This document shows, piece by piece, positions 1 to 6,135 of a stretch of DNA of 7,035 nucleotides. The notes beneath the pieces are model-generated. The model made no database searches. It was not told where the DNA came from and saw only the letters and a program-made list of their open reading frames with translations. Every line of letters begins with the position of its first letter. Positions within the stretch are counted from its first letter, which is position 1. Both the position numbers and the translations under genes were made by a program. The stretch comes from an uncultured beta proteobacterium (GTDB lineage: Bacteria > Pseudomonadota > Gammaproteobacteria > Burkholderiales > SG8-39), in contig CADEDU010000094.1 of NCBI GenBank assembly GCA_902826155.1, positions 1-7,035 of the forward strand. Reading direction: 5' to 3'.

Positions 1-65
1 TCGCGGAAGTCCACTTGCTAGGTGCCGCGGCGCTGATGATTTCCGGCGGGGTGATCTGGGAGTAG
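1..65 (+). CDS. 3' end of a membrane protein gene, possibly EamA/DMT-family transporter (partial)
   Basis: A reading frame open from the left edge ends at TAG (63-65) and gives about 20 residues, AEVHLLGAAALMISGGVIWE. A glycine- and alanine-rich hydrophobic helix ending just before the stop is the usual C-terminus of EamA (drug/metabolite transporter) proteins, whose last helix commonly reads like 'LLGAALILAGV'. The family call rests on this short tail only, so it is tentative; any polytopic membrane protein could end this way. The gene converges on the - strand tRNA, whose 3' end lies 26 bases further on. I see no clear hairpin-plus-T-run terminator between them. Confidence 0.4.
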   Translation, partial: AEVHLLGAAALMISGGVIWE

Positions 66-91
66 GGTTGCGATCGAGCAGCGCGGCTATC

Positions 92-165
92 TGGAGCGGG
101 TGAAGGGAATCGAACCCTCGTATGCAGCTTGGGAAGCTGCCGTTCTACCATTGAACTACACCCGC
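92..165 (-). tRNA. tRNA-Gly (anticodon CCC)
   Basis: Read on the - strand, the 74-base gene starts GCGGGTG and folds into a full cloverleaf. The acceptor stem pairs 159-165 with 96-102. The anticodon stem pairs 136-140 (GCAGC as read) with 124-128 around the loop TTCCCAA (129-135), so the anticodon is CCC (131-133), reading GGG codons. The T arm (103-119) carries the TTCGATT loop. The discriminator is T (95) and CCA is encoded (92-94). The sequence is very close to E. coli tRNA-Gly(CCC). It is transcribed away from the transport operon and converges on the partial gene at the left edge. Confidence 0.97.
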
Positions 166-323
166 TCTGACGACCGGCACGTCGAGCCGGAATTCTAGCC
201 GAAGCACGCGCGCGCTCTCGTCACCTGCGCGGCGCAGCCGCTTGATACACCGCCAGCCGCATTGCCCGGCCCACGCAAATTGGGCACCATGCAGCCACGC
301 GATCACGCCAGCTGCCCGCCTCC
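166..323. other. intergenic region between divergent tRNA-Gly and the transport operon
   Basis: This 158-base spacer has no credible gene. It must hold the tRNA promoter on the - strand and probably the operon promoter on the + strand. For the operon I find only weak candidates: TTGCCC (262-267) with CACCAT (285-290) at 17 bases spacing, each a poor match. Short inverted repeats are present: GCGGC/GCCGC (229-233, 237-241), TGCGC/GCGCA (226-230, 232-236) and TGCCC/GGGCA (263-267, 282-286). In GC-rich DNA such short arms are expected by chance, so none is claimed as an operator. Confidence 0.4.
192..197 (-). promoter_or_regulatory. candidate -10 box for the tRNA-Gly gene
   Basis: On the - strand this hexamer reads TAGAAT, one mismatch from the sigma-70 consensus TATAAT. 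It lies about 26 bases upstream of the tRNA 5' end, so transcription would begin near 185 and give a leader of roughly 20 bases. The bases after the box are GC-rich, as often seen at stable-RNA promoters. I do not see a good -35 box at 16-18 bases spacing. The leader holds a small inverted repeat (CCGGC 174-178, GCCGG 186-190). Confidence 0.35.
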
Positions 324-1304
324 ATGTTCGCTTTCATCATCCGCCGCCTCGCCCAGGCCGTCCTGGTGATGCTGGTCGTCGCGTTCATCGCCTTCGGCCT
401 GTTCCACTTCGTCGGCGACCCGGTGCTGTTCATGCTCGGGCAAGACGCCACCCCTGAGGATCGTGCCCGCATCAGCCGCGAGTTGGGGCTCGATCAACCG
501 TTCTACGTCCAGTACGCGCATTTCGTAGCGCGTGCAATCCAAGGCGAGTTCGGCTTGAGCCTGCGGCAGCTGCGGCCGGTGTCCGTTCTGTTCGTCGAAC
601 GGCTGCCTGCCACCCTGGAGCTTTCGTTCTGCGCAGCATTGCTCGCGCTGATTTGCGGCGTGCCGATGGGCGTGTACACGGCGTTACGGCGCAACACCGT
701 GCTGGCCAACGTGCTGATGGCGGTGTCGCTGATCGGCGTGTCACTGCCCACCTTTCTGATCGGCATCCTGCTGATCCTGGTATTCGCAGTGACGCTGGGC
801 TGGCTGCCCTCATTCGGACGCGGGGATACGGTCATGATCGGCTGGTGGAGCACCGGACTGCTCACGTGGTCGGGGATCAAGGCGCTGGTGTTGCCCTCGA
901 TCACACTGGGGTTGTTCCAGATGACGTTGATCATGCGTCTGGTCCGCGCCGAGATGCTCGAAGTGCTGCGCACCGACTACATCAAGTTCGCACGGGCGCG
1001 TGGACTATCCGATCGAGCCATCCACTTCGGCCACGCGCTCAAGAACACGCTGGTGCCGGTGATCACGATCACCGGCCTGCAACTGGGCGCAATCATCGCC
1101 TTCTCGATCATCACCGAAACCGTGTTCCAGTGGCCGGGCATGGGGCTGCTGTTCATTCAGGCGGTCAGCACGGCCGACATCCCCGTCATGGCCGCTTATC
1201 TGTGCCTGGTCGCCCTGTTCTTCGTGGTGATCAATCTGGTCGTGGATCTGCTTTACTATGCGGTAGACCCACGCCTGCGCATCGACGGCGCGGCAATCGC
1301 CTGA
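324..1304 (+). CDS. dppB: peptide-type ABC transporter permease, DppB/OppB family
   Basis: A 326-residue inner-membrane permease of the binding-protein-dependent type, one half of the transmembrane channel for peptide-like solutes. The start MFAFIIRRLAQ followed by a hydrophobic helix (about 9-30) is typical of the DppB subfamily, as is the long periplasmic segment (about 31-95) containing GLDQPFYVQY. Further helices lie near 98-121, 129-158, 187-207, 243-265 and 289-313. The EAA loop that contacts the ATPase is at about 218-241 (DYIKFARARGL, then HALKN). The C-terminus has the family hallmark YYAVDPRLR (311-319). ATG 324 is the first start in its frame after noncoding sequence; no good Shine-Dalgarno precedes it. 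It is the first gene of the operon, with the hydrolase 8 bases downstream. The gene symbol is by family; the true substrate is unknown. Confidence 0.93.
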   Translation: MFAFIIRRLAQAVLVMLVVAFIAFGLFHFVGDPVLFMLGQDATPEDRARISRELGLDQPFYVQYAHFVARAIQGEFGLSLRQLRPVSVLFVERLPATLELSFCAALLALICGVPMGVYTALRRNTVLANVLMAVSLIGVSLPTFLIGILLILVFAVTLGWLPSFGRGDTVMIGWWSTGLLTWSGIKALVLPSITLGLFQMTLIMRLVRAEMLEVLRTDYIKFARARGLSDRAIHFGHALKNTLVPVITITGLQLGAIIAFSIITETVFQWPGMGLLFIQAVSTADIPVMAAYLCLVALFFVVINLVVDLLYYAVDPRLRIDGAAIA

Positions 1305-1312
1305 GGCCAGCC

Positions 1313-2497
1313 ATGCACCCGTCCATCGAAACGATTCGCGGCTTTCACGCCGAGCTCACCGCCTTCCGGCGCGACATTCACGCGCATCCGGAGATCGGCT
1401 TCGAGGAGCGCCGCACCGCTGGACGCGTAGCCGAAACGCTGCGCAAACTCGACATCGAAGTGCATACCGGCATCGCCTCGACCGGAGTGGTAGGCGTGCT
1501 GCACGGCCGGCGCGGCTCGGGCGGCGGGTCGATCGGCCTGCGCGCCGACATGGACTGCCTGAGCATGACCGAGAAGAACACCTTCGGGCACCGCTCGACC
1601 TATCACGGTTTCATGCACGCGTGCGGTCACGACGGCCACACCACGATGCTGCTGGGCGCGGCGCGTTATCTCGCCGCCAGCCGCAACTTCGACGGCACCG
1701 TGTACTTCTACTTCCAGCCCGCCGAGGAAGGTCAGGGCGGTGCGCAGCAGATGATCGAAGAGGGCCTGTTCGACCGCTTTCCCGCCGATCGCGTATTCGC
1801 CCTGCACAACTGGCCCGAGCTACCTCCAGGAAAGTTGTTCGTGCGCGACGGCCCGATGATGGCCGCCGCCGACGAGTTCAACATCACCCTCAAGGGCAAA
1901 GGCGGACACGCCGCCAAGCCCGAGTTGCTGCGCGATCCGGTACTGGTGGCCGGACATCTCATAACCGCATTGCAGAGCATCGTCAGCCGCAACGTACACC
2001 CGCTCGATTCGGGCGTGGTGAGCGTGTCGACGTTGGATACGAGCGGCAGCACCGCCTACAACGTGATCCCCGAAGAGGTGAAGCTCGGCGGCACCGCGCG
2101 CTCGTTCCGGCCTGCCACGCGCGATCTCATCGAACGGCGCATCGGCGAAGTGGCTCGTTCGATTGCCGCTGCGTTCGGCGCCGAAGCGAGCGTGGAATAC
2201 AAGCGCGGCTACCCGGCCACCATCAACGATGCGGAGCAGGCGCGGTTCGCGCAGTCGGTCGCGGGGCGGGTGTTCGGCCAGGACAACGTCGTCACCGATC
2301 ATTTCCCGACCATGGGCGCGGAAGACTTCGCCTACATGTTGCAGTCGCGGCCCGGTGCCTACTGCATGATCGGTCAGGGTGATCGTGGCTGTGGTGCGTA
2401 CCTGCACACGCGCGAGTACGATTTCAACGACGAGATCCTGCCGCTGGGCGCGAGCTTCTTCTGCGCGCTGGTGGAGTCGGCCTTGCCCTTGAAGTGA
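1313..2497 (+). CDS. M20D-family metallo-amidohydrolase (hippurate hydrolase/N-acyl amino acid hydrolase/carboxypeptidase type)
   Basis: A 394-residue cytoplasmic enzyme, with no signal peptide, of the M20D amidohydrolase family, which cleaves amide bonds of N-acyl amino acids and related peptides. The opening FRRDIHAHPEIGFEE (18-32) and the metal site are clear: HACGHDGH at 102-109 (Cys104 and His106), PAEEG at 136-140 (Glu138 the likely general base, Glu139 a ligand), His165 in HNWPE, and His365 in LHTREYDFND. These match the ligand set known from plant IAA-amino acid hydrolases of this family. The lid/dimerisation domain starts near 187 and has GKGGHA (195-200). Length is normal for the family. 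Two local oddities: DCLSM (81-85) where most relatives have DALP, and AAKPE (200-204) where AxPH is usual. GAGG (1303-1306), overlapping the permease stop, is a plausible ribosome site, so ATG 1313 is chosen; extending upstream would overlap the permease. The exact substrate cannot be read from sequence; hydrolysis of the compound brought in by the adjacent transporter is an inference. Confidence 0.93.
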   Translation: MHPSIETIRGFHAELTAFRRDIHAHPEIGFEERRTAGRVAETLRKLDIEVHTGIASTGVVGVLHGRRGSGGGSIGLRADMDCLSMTEKNTFGHRSTYHGFMHACGHDGHTTMLLGAARYLAASRNFDGTVYFYFQPAEEGQGGAQQMIEEGLFDRFPADRVFALHNWPELPPGKLFVRDGPMMAAADEFNITLKGKGGHAAKPELLRDPVLVAGHLITALQSIVSRNVHPLDSGVVSVSTLDTSGSTAYNVIPEEVKLGGTARSFRPATRDLIERRIGEVARSIAAAFGAEASVEYKRGYPATINDAEQARFAQSVAGRVFGQDNVVTDHFPTMGAEDFAYMLQSRPGAYCMIGQGDRGCGAYLHTREYDFNDEILPLGASFFCALVESALPLK

Positions 2498-2504
2498 ATC
2501 CTGC

Positions 2505-2534
2505 TTGACGCTGATCACCGGTGACGCGTCGAAA
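2505..2534 (+). promoter_or_regulatory. possible promoter/operator region upstream of the binding-protein gene
   Basis: The 98-base gap before the binding-protein gene is the only sizeable gap inside the operon. It contains TTGACG (2505-2510), one mismatch from the -35 consensus, with a weak -10 candidate TCGAAA (2529-2534) 18 bases on. The space between them is filled by a perfect 10-base palindrome TCACCGGTGA (2515-2524), flanked by inverted arms GACGC (2507-2511) and GCGTC (2526-2530). This could be an internal promoter with an operator, or an RNA stem. There is no T-run, so it is not an intrinsic terminator. Confidence 0.3.
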
Positions 2535-2582
2535 CGCCGCAACCGGGAACACGGCTACACAACGCAACGCATCACCCCTCTT

Positions 2583-2590
2583 GGAGGAGG
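2583..2590 (+). promoter_or_regulatory. strong ribosome binding site of the binding-protein gene
   Basis: GGAGGAGG ends five bases before ATG 2596 and contains the full AGGAGG core. It fixes the start codon, which is followed at once by a good signal peptide. No other gene in the operon has a comparable site, which fits the need for much more binding protein than membrane components. Confidence 0.85.
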
Positions 2591-2595
2591 ACCCC

Positions 2596-4194
2596 ATGAA
2601 ACGACACGCAAGCCGCGCGCTCAAGCGCATCGTTGCGGGCGTCGCGCTGGCCGCGACCGCCTTCGTGCTCCCGGCACCGCATGCCCAGGCGGTCACGCTG
2701 AAGTGGGCGGCGCAGAACGACATCCTCACGTTCGATCCGCACTCGCAGAACCACGCCACCACCAACACCATGGTGATGCACGTATATGAGGGCCTGACCC
2801 GCTACAGCCGCGACTATCAGGTCGAACCCGCGCTGGCCGAGAGCTGGCAGCAGATCAGCCCGACGCAATGGCGCTTCAACCTGCGCAAGAACGTCAAGTT
2901 CCAGGACGGCACCCCGCTTACCGCCGATGACGTGGTGTTCTCCTACGAGCGCATCAAGCAGCCGCAGGGCACGATGCAGATCTACGTGGCCGGCATCAAG
3001 GAAGTGAAGAAGATCGACGATCACGCCGTCGAACTCGTGCTCGACGGGCCCAACCCGATCCTGCTCCGCAACATCATCGACTTCCGCATCATGAGCAAGG
3101 ACTGGTCGGTGAAGAACAAGGCCGAGAAGATCCAGGACTACAAGGCCAAGGAAGACACCTTCGCCTCGCGCAACGCCAACGGCACCGGTGCGTACATCCT
3201 CAAGACGTGGGAGCCCGACCGGCGCATCGTGTTCAACATCAACCGCGGCTGGTGGGGCAAGCACGACGGCAACGTGACCGAGGTGATCTACACGCCGATC
3301 AAGGCCGATGCCACGCGCGTCTCGGCGCTGATCGCCGGCGACGTCGACATGGTCACCGATCTGCCCACGCAAGACGTCGCGCGGCTGCGCAACGATGGCA
3401 AGCTCAAGGTGATCGACGGCCACGAGGTGCGCACCATCTTCATCGCGCTCGACCAGCACAACAACGAGCTGCAGTACAGCAGCGTCAAGGGCAAGAATCC
3501 GTTCAAGGACGTGCGGGTGCGCCGTGCGATGAACCTGGCCGTCGACCGCGAGGCGATCCGCCGCACCACCATGCGCGGGCTGTCGATCCCGGCGGCGATC
3601 ATGATCGCCCCAGGTGTGCACGGCCACTCACCCGAGATCGACAAGCCGGCGTTCGATCAAGCCGCGGCGAAGAAGCTGCTGGCCGAAGCGGGCTATCCCG
3701 ACGGGTTCGAATTCACCCTCGATTGCCCCAACAACCGCTACGTCAACGACGAGGAAGTCTGTCAGGCGCTGGTGGGTATGTGGGCACGCGTCGGTGTGAA
3801 AACCAAGCTCAATGCGATGCCGTTCGCCAATTTCATTCCCAAGATCCTCAAGCACGATTCGAGCGCGTACCTGCTCGGCTGGGGCGTGGCGACATTCGAC
3901 GCGCTGTACTCGTTGCAATCGTTGTTGCGCACCAAAACCACCGGGGCGGATGGCAACTTCAATCTCGGTCGCGTGAGCGATCCGAAGCTCGACGCGTTGA
4001 TCGATGCGATGAAGACCGAGGTCGACACGAAAAAGCGCGATGCCCTGATTCGCGAGGCGCTGGTGATGGTGCGCGATCAGGCGTTCTATGTACCGCTGCA
4101 CCATCAGATGCGGCCGTGGGCGATGAAGAAATCGGTGACCACGGTGCATCGCTCCGACGACCGCCCCGAGGCGCGCTTCACCCGCATGGATTGA
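2596..4194 (+). CDS. periplasmic solute-binding protein of peptide-type ABC transporter (SBP family 5, DppA/OppA-like)
   Basis: A 532-residue exported binding protein that delivers ligand to the permease pair. Residues 1-32 form a Sec signal peptide: basic start MKRHASRALKR, hydrophobic core, and AQA (30-32) before the predicted cleavage. There is no lipobox cysteine, so it should be soluble in the periplasm. The family 5 signature region is FQDGTPLTADDVVFSYERI (102-120). Other family landmarks are NGTGAY (195-200), VRRAMNLAVDREAI (308-321) and AKKLLAEAGYPDGF (358-371). The only two cysteines are Cys377 and Cys389, close together and likely a disulfide. The ligand-site segment is GWGVATFDA (428-436). 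It has Ala432 where E. coli OppA and DppA have the Asp that binds the peptide amino terminus, judged by hand alignment on the GW; Asp435 is retained. The ligand may therefore not be a simple free dipeptide. ATG 2596 is set by the strong ribosome site; the frame is open further upstream (GTG 2521), but that would bury the signal peptide. Confidence 0.94.
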   Translation: MKRHASRALKRIVAGVALAATAFVLPAPHAQAVTLKWAAQNDILTFDPHSQNHATTNTMVMHVYEGLTRYSRDYQVEPALAESWQQISPTQWRFNLRKNVKFQDGTPLTADDVVFSYERIKQPQGTMQIYVAGIKEVKKIDDHAVELVLDGPNPILLRNIIDFRIMSKDWSVKNKAEKIQDYKAKEDTFASRNANGTGAYILKTWEPDRRIVFNINRGWWGKHDGNVTEVIYTPIKADATRVSALIAGDVDMVTDLPTQDVARLRNDGKLKVIDGHEVRTIFIALDQHNNELQYSSVKGKNPFKDVRVRRAMNLAVDREAIRRTTMRGLSIPAAIMIAPGVHGHSPEIDKPAFDQAAAKKLLAEAGYPDGFEFTLDCPNNRYVNDEEVCQALVGMWARVGVKTKLNAMPFANFIPKILKHDSSAYLLGWGVATFDALYSLQSLLRTKTTGADGNFNLGRVSDPKLDALIDAMKTEVDTKKRDALIREALVMVRDQAFYVPLHHQMRPWAMKKSVTTVHRSDDRPEARFTRMD

Positions 4195-4195
4195 G

Positions 4196-4210
4196 TCGCG
4201 CTCCGCGCGA
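4196..4210 (+). promoter_or_regulatory. GC-rich hairpin just after the binding-protein stop codon
   Basis: TCGCGC (4196-4201) and GCGCGA (4205-4210) form a perfect 6-base-pair stem around a TCC loop, one base after the TGA at 4192-4194 and 11 bases before the next start codon. There is no following T-run, so it is not a standard terminator. Its position between the binding-protein and permease genes resembles hairpins known to protect the upstream mRNA end or reduce downstream expression in ABC operons. That role is inferred. Confidence 0.4.
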
Positions 4211-4221
4211 GTTGACGGCTC

Positions 4222-5145
4222 ATGGCGGAGGCGGCTGGCAGCATCCGGCGCATCTGGGACAGTGATGTCGCCTGGAGCTTTCGCCGCTCGCCCGTCACGA
4301 TCGTCGCCGCGGTGCTCACGGTGTTGTGCGTGGGCGCCGCGTTGTTGGCGCCATGGGTGGCCCCGCACAATCCGTTCGACGCGGCCTCGCTCAACCTCAA
4401 CGACGCGTTCATCCCCCCGTTGTGGGCCGCTGACGGACGGCTGGCCTATCCGCTGGGCAGCGACGACCAGGGCCGCGACGTACTCTCGACCATCCTGTAC
4501 GGCGCGCGCATCTCGCTCGGCGTGGGCCTGCTCGCGGTGGCGTTGGCACTGGTGCTCGGCGTCACGCTCGGATTGATTTCGGGCTACGTCGGCGGACGCG
4601 TCGATGCATTCATCATGCGCGTGGCCGACATTCAGCTCTCGTTCCCGGCGATCCTGATCGCGCTGCTCATCGATGGTGTGGCGCGCGCCGCGCTCCCGTC
4701 CGATTCGCACGACCGCCTCGCGATTCCGGTGCTGGTGCTGGCAATCGCAGTGTCGGGCTGGGTGCAGTACGCACGCACCGTGCGCGGCTCGACCATGGTT
4801 GAGGCCAACAAGGAATACGTGCAGGCCGCCAGGGTCATCGGACGCACGCCGCTGTCGATCATGTTCGCGCATCTGCTGCCGAACGTGCTCGGTCCGGTGC
4901 TGGTGCTGGCCACGATCCACATCGCCACTGCGATCATCACCGAGGCGACGCTGTCGTTTCTCGGCGTAGGCATGCCGCCCACCACGCCGTCGCTGGGCAC
5001 GCTGATCCGCATCGGCAATGATTTCCTGTTCTCCGGCGAATGGTGGATCACCCTGTTCCCTGGCGCGTTCCTGGTGATCCTGGTGCTGTCGGTCAACCTG
5101 CTGGGCGACTGGTTGCGCGACGCGCTCAATCCGAAGTTGCGCTGA
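4222..5145 (+). CDS. dppC: peptide-type ABC transporter permease, DppC/OppC family
   Basis: A 307-residue inner-membrane permease, the partner of the DppB-type protein encoded first in the operon. The order of parts is that of DppC: a short cytoplasmic start with FRRSPV (20-25), a first helix (about 26-46), and a periplasmic segment ending in LGSDDQGRDVLS (78-89), the family's usual 'LGTDxxGRDVLS'. Helices follow near 97-121, 128-150, 168-184, 218-240 and 275-296. The EAA loop is EYVQAARVIG (198-207), followed by HLLPNVLGP (217-225). SFLGVGMPP (245-253) and the tail DWLRDALNPKLR (296-307) are also characteristic. No clear Shine-Dalgarno is visible before ATG 4222; the region is partly taken up by the hairpin at 4196-4210. 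The stop codon directly abuts the start of the next gene, suggesting translational coupling. The gene symbol is by family. Confidence 0.93.
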   Translation: MAEAAGSIRRIWDSDVAWSFRRSPVTIVAAVLTVLCVGAALLAPWVAPHNPFDAASLNLNDAFIPPLWAADGRLAYPLGSDDQGRDVLSTILYGARISLGVGLLAVALALVLGVTLGLISGYVGGRVDAFIMRVADIQLSFPAILIALLIDGVARAALPSDSHDRLAIPVLVLAIAVSGWVQYARTVRGSTMVEANKEYVQAARVIGRTPLSIMFAHLLPNVLGPVLVLATIHIATAIITEATLSFLGVGMPPTTPSLGTLIRIGNDFLFSGEWWITLFPGAFLVILVLSVNLLGDWLRDALNPKLR

Positions 5146-6120
5146 ATGACCGACGCCCCGGTGCTGCAAGTGCGTAATCTGCGTGTGGAGTTCCCCACGC
5201 GGCGCGGTACGCTCGTCGCGGTGGATGACGTGTCGTTCGACATCGGCCCGGGCGAGGTGCTCGGCGTGGTCGGCGAGTCGGGCGCGGGCAAGTCGCTCAC
5301 CGGCGCGGCGGTGATCGGTCTGCTCGAACCACCCGGGCGGATTGCCGGCGGCGAAGTGCGCCTGGCCGGCGAGCGCATCGACAATCTGCCCGCCGCTGCG
5401 TTCCGGCGCATTCGTGGCCGGCGCATCGGCGCGGTGTTCCAGGATCCGCTCACCTCGCTCAATCCGCTCTATACCGTCGGCCAGCAGATCACCGAAACCA
5501 TCGTCACCCATCTGGGGCTGTCGCCGCGCGACGCGCGGGCGCGCGCCATCCATTGGCTCACCGAAGCCGGCATCCCTGCCCCGGATCGTCGCATCGACCA
5601 GTATCCGCACCAGTTCTCCGGCGGCATGCGCCAGCGCGTGGTGATCGCTCTGGCGCTGTGCGCCGAACCGCAACTGATCATCGCCGACGAGCCCACGACC
5701 GCACTGGACGTGTCCACGCAGGCGCAGATCATCGCGTTGCTCAAGCGCCTGTGCGCGAAGCAGAACGCCGCGGTGATGCTGATCACCCACGACATGGGCG
5801 TGATCGCCGAGACGGCGCAGCGCGTGGCAGTGATGTACGCCGGACGCATCGCCGAGATCGGTCCGGTGGGCGAGGTGATCCACCACGCGCGCCATCCGTA
5901 CACCGTGGGGCTGATGAACGCGATTCCAAAGCTCGGCGACGCGCGCGTGTCGCTGGCGCAGATCGAAGGGGCGATGCCGCGGCTCAACGCGATCCCGAGC
6001 GGCTGCGCGTTCAATCCGCGCTGCGATCAGGCGCTGGCGCGCTGCCGCGAGGAGCGTCCGGTGCTCACCGCGATCGACGGCTCGGGCGCGCGGCACGCCG
6101 CATGCTGGCGCTACGCCTGA
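5146..6120 (+). CDS. dppD: peptide-type ABC transporter ATP-binding protein, DppD/OppD family
   Basis: A 324-residue cytoplasmic ATPase, one of two that power the importer. ABC motifs are complete: Walker A GESGAGKS (43-50), Q-loop Gln99 in FQDP, signature FSGGMRQRV (157-165), Walker B QLIIADEP (176-183), D-loop ALD (186-188) and H-loop His215. The oligopeptide-transporter C-terminal extension follows (HPYTVGLMNAIP, 250-261). It has four cysteines, Cys287, Cys293, Cys300 and Cys320, in the pattern CAFNPRC-x6-C-x19-C; in related Dpp/Opp ATPases this cysteine set has been linked to an iron-sulfur cluster. ATG 5146 begins immediately after the permease TGA with zero bases between, so translation is probably coupled; only a weak GAAG (5133-5136) precedes it. 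Length and domain order are normal. The gene symbol is by family. Confidence 0.94.
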   Translation: MTDAPVLQVRNLRVEFPTRRGTLVAVDDVSFDIGPGEVLGVVGESGAGKSLTGAAVIGLLEPPGRIAGGEVRLAGERIDNLPAAAFRRIRGRRIGAVFQDPLTSLNPLYTVGQQITETIVTHLGLSPRDARARAIHWLTEAGIPAPDRRIDQYPHQFSGGMRQRVVIALALCAEPQLIIADEPTTALDVSTQAQIIALLKRLCAKQNAAVMLITHDMGVIAETAQRVAVMYAGRIAEIGPVGEVIHHARHPYTVGLMNAIPKLGDARVSLAQIEGAMPRLNAIPSGCAFNPRCDQALARCREERPVLTAIDGSGARHAACWRYA

Positions 6121-6135
6121 TCACGCTTGGCGATC

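Noticed and set aside
92..165. tRNA-Gly gene as an attachment site for a genomic island.
   Set aside because: Integration at a tRNA gene usually extends from its 3' end, here leftward out of the window. I see no integrase gene and no copy of the tRNA 3' end elsewhere in the window.
653..1312. Upstream extension of the M20D hydrolase frame through the dppB gene (614 codons in all).
   Set aside because: The extra part overlaps the permease in another frame and has no family resemblance. The M20 domain begins right after ATG 1313, which has a plausible ribosome site.
2521..2595. Upstream start (GTG 2521) for the binding protein.
   Set aside because: It would add 25 residues before a good signal peptide. 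The strong Shine-Dalgarno at 2583-2590 points to ATG 2596.
3628..6096. A very long open frame (822 codons) on the - strand opposite the binding-protein, dppC and dppD genes.
   Set aside because: Its product is a low-complexity, Arg/His/Asp-rich chain with no recognisable domain, and three well-supported genes lie opposite. Long antisense open frames are a usual by-product of GC-rich codon use.
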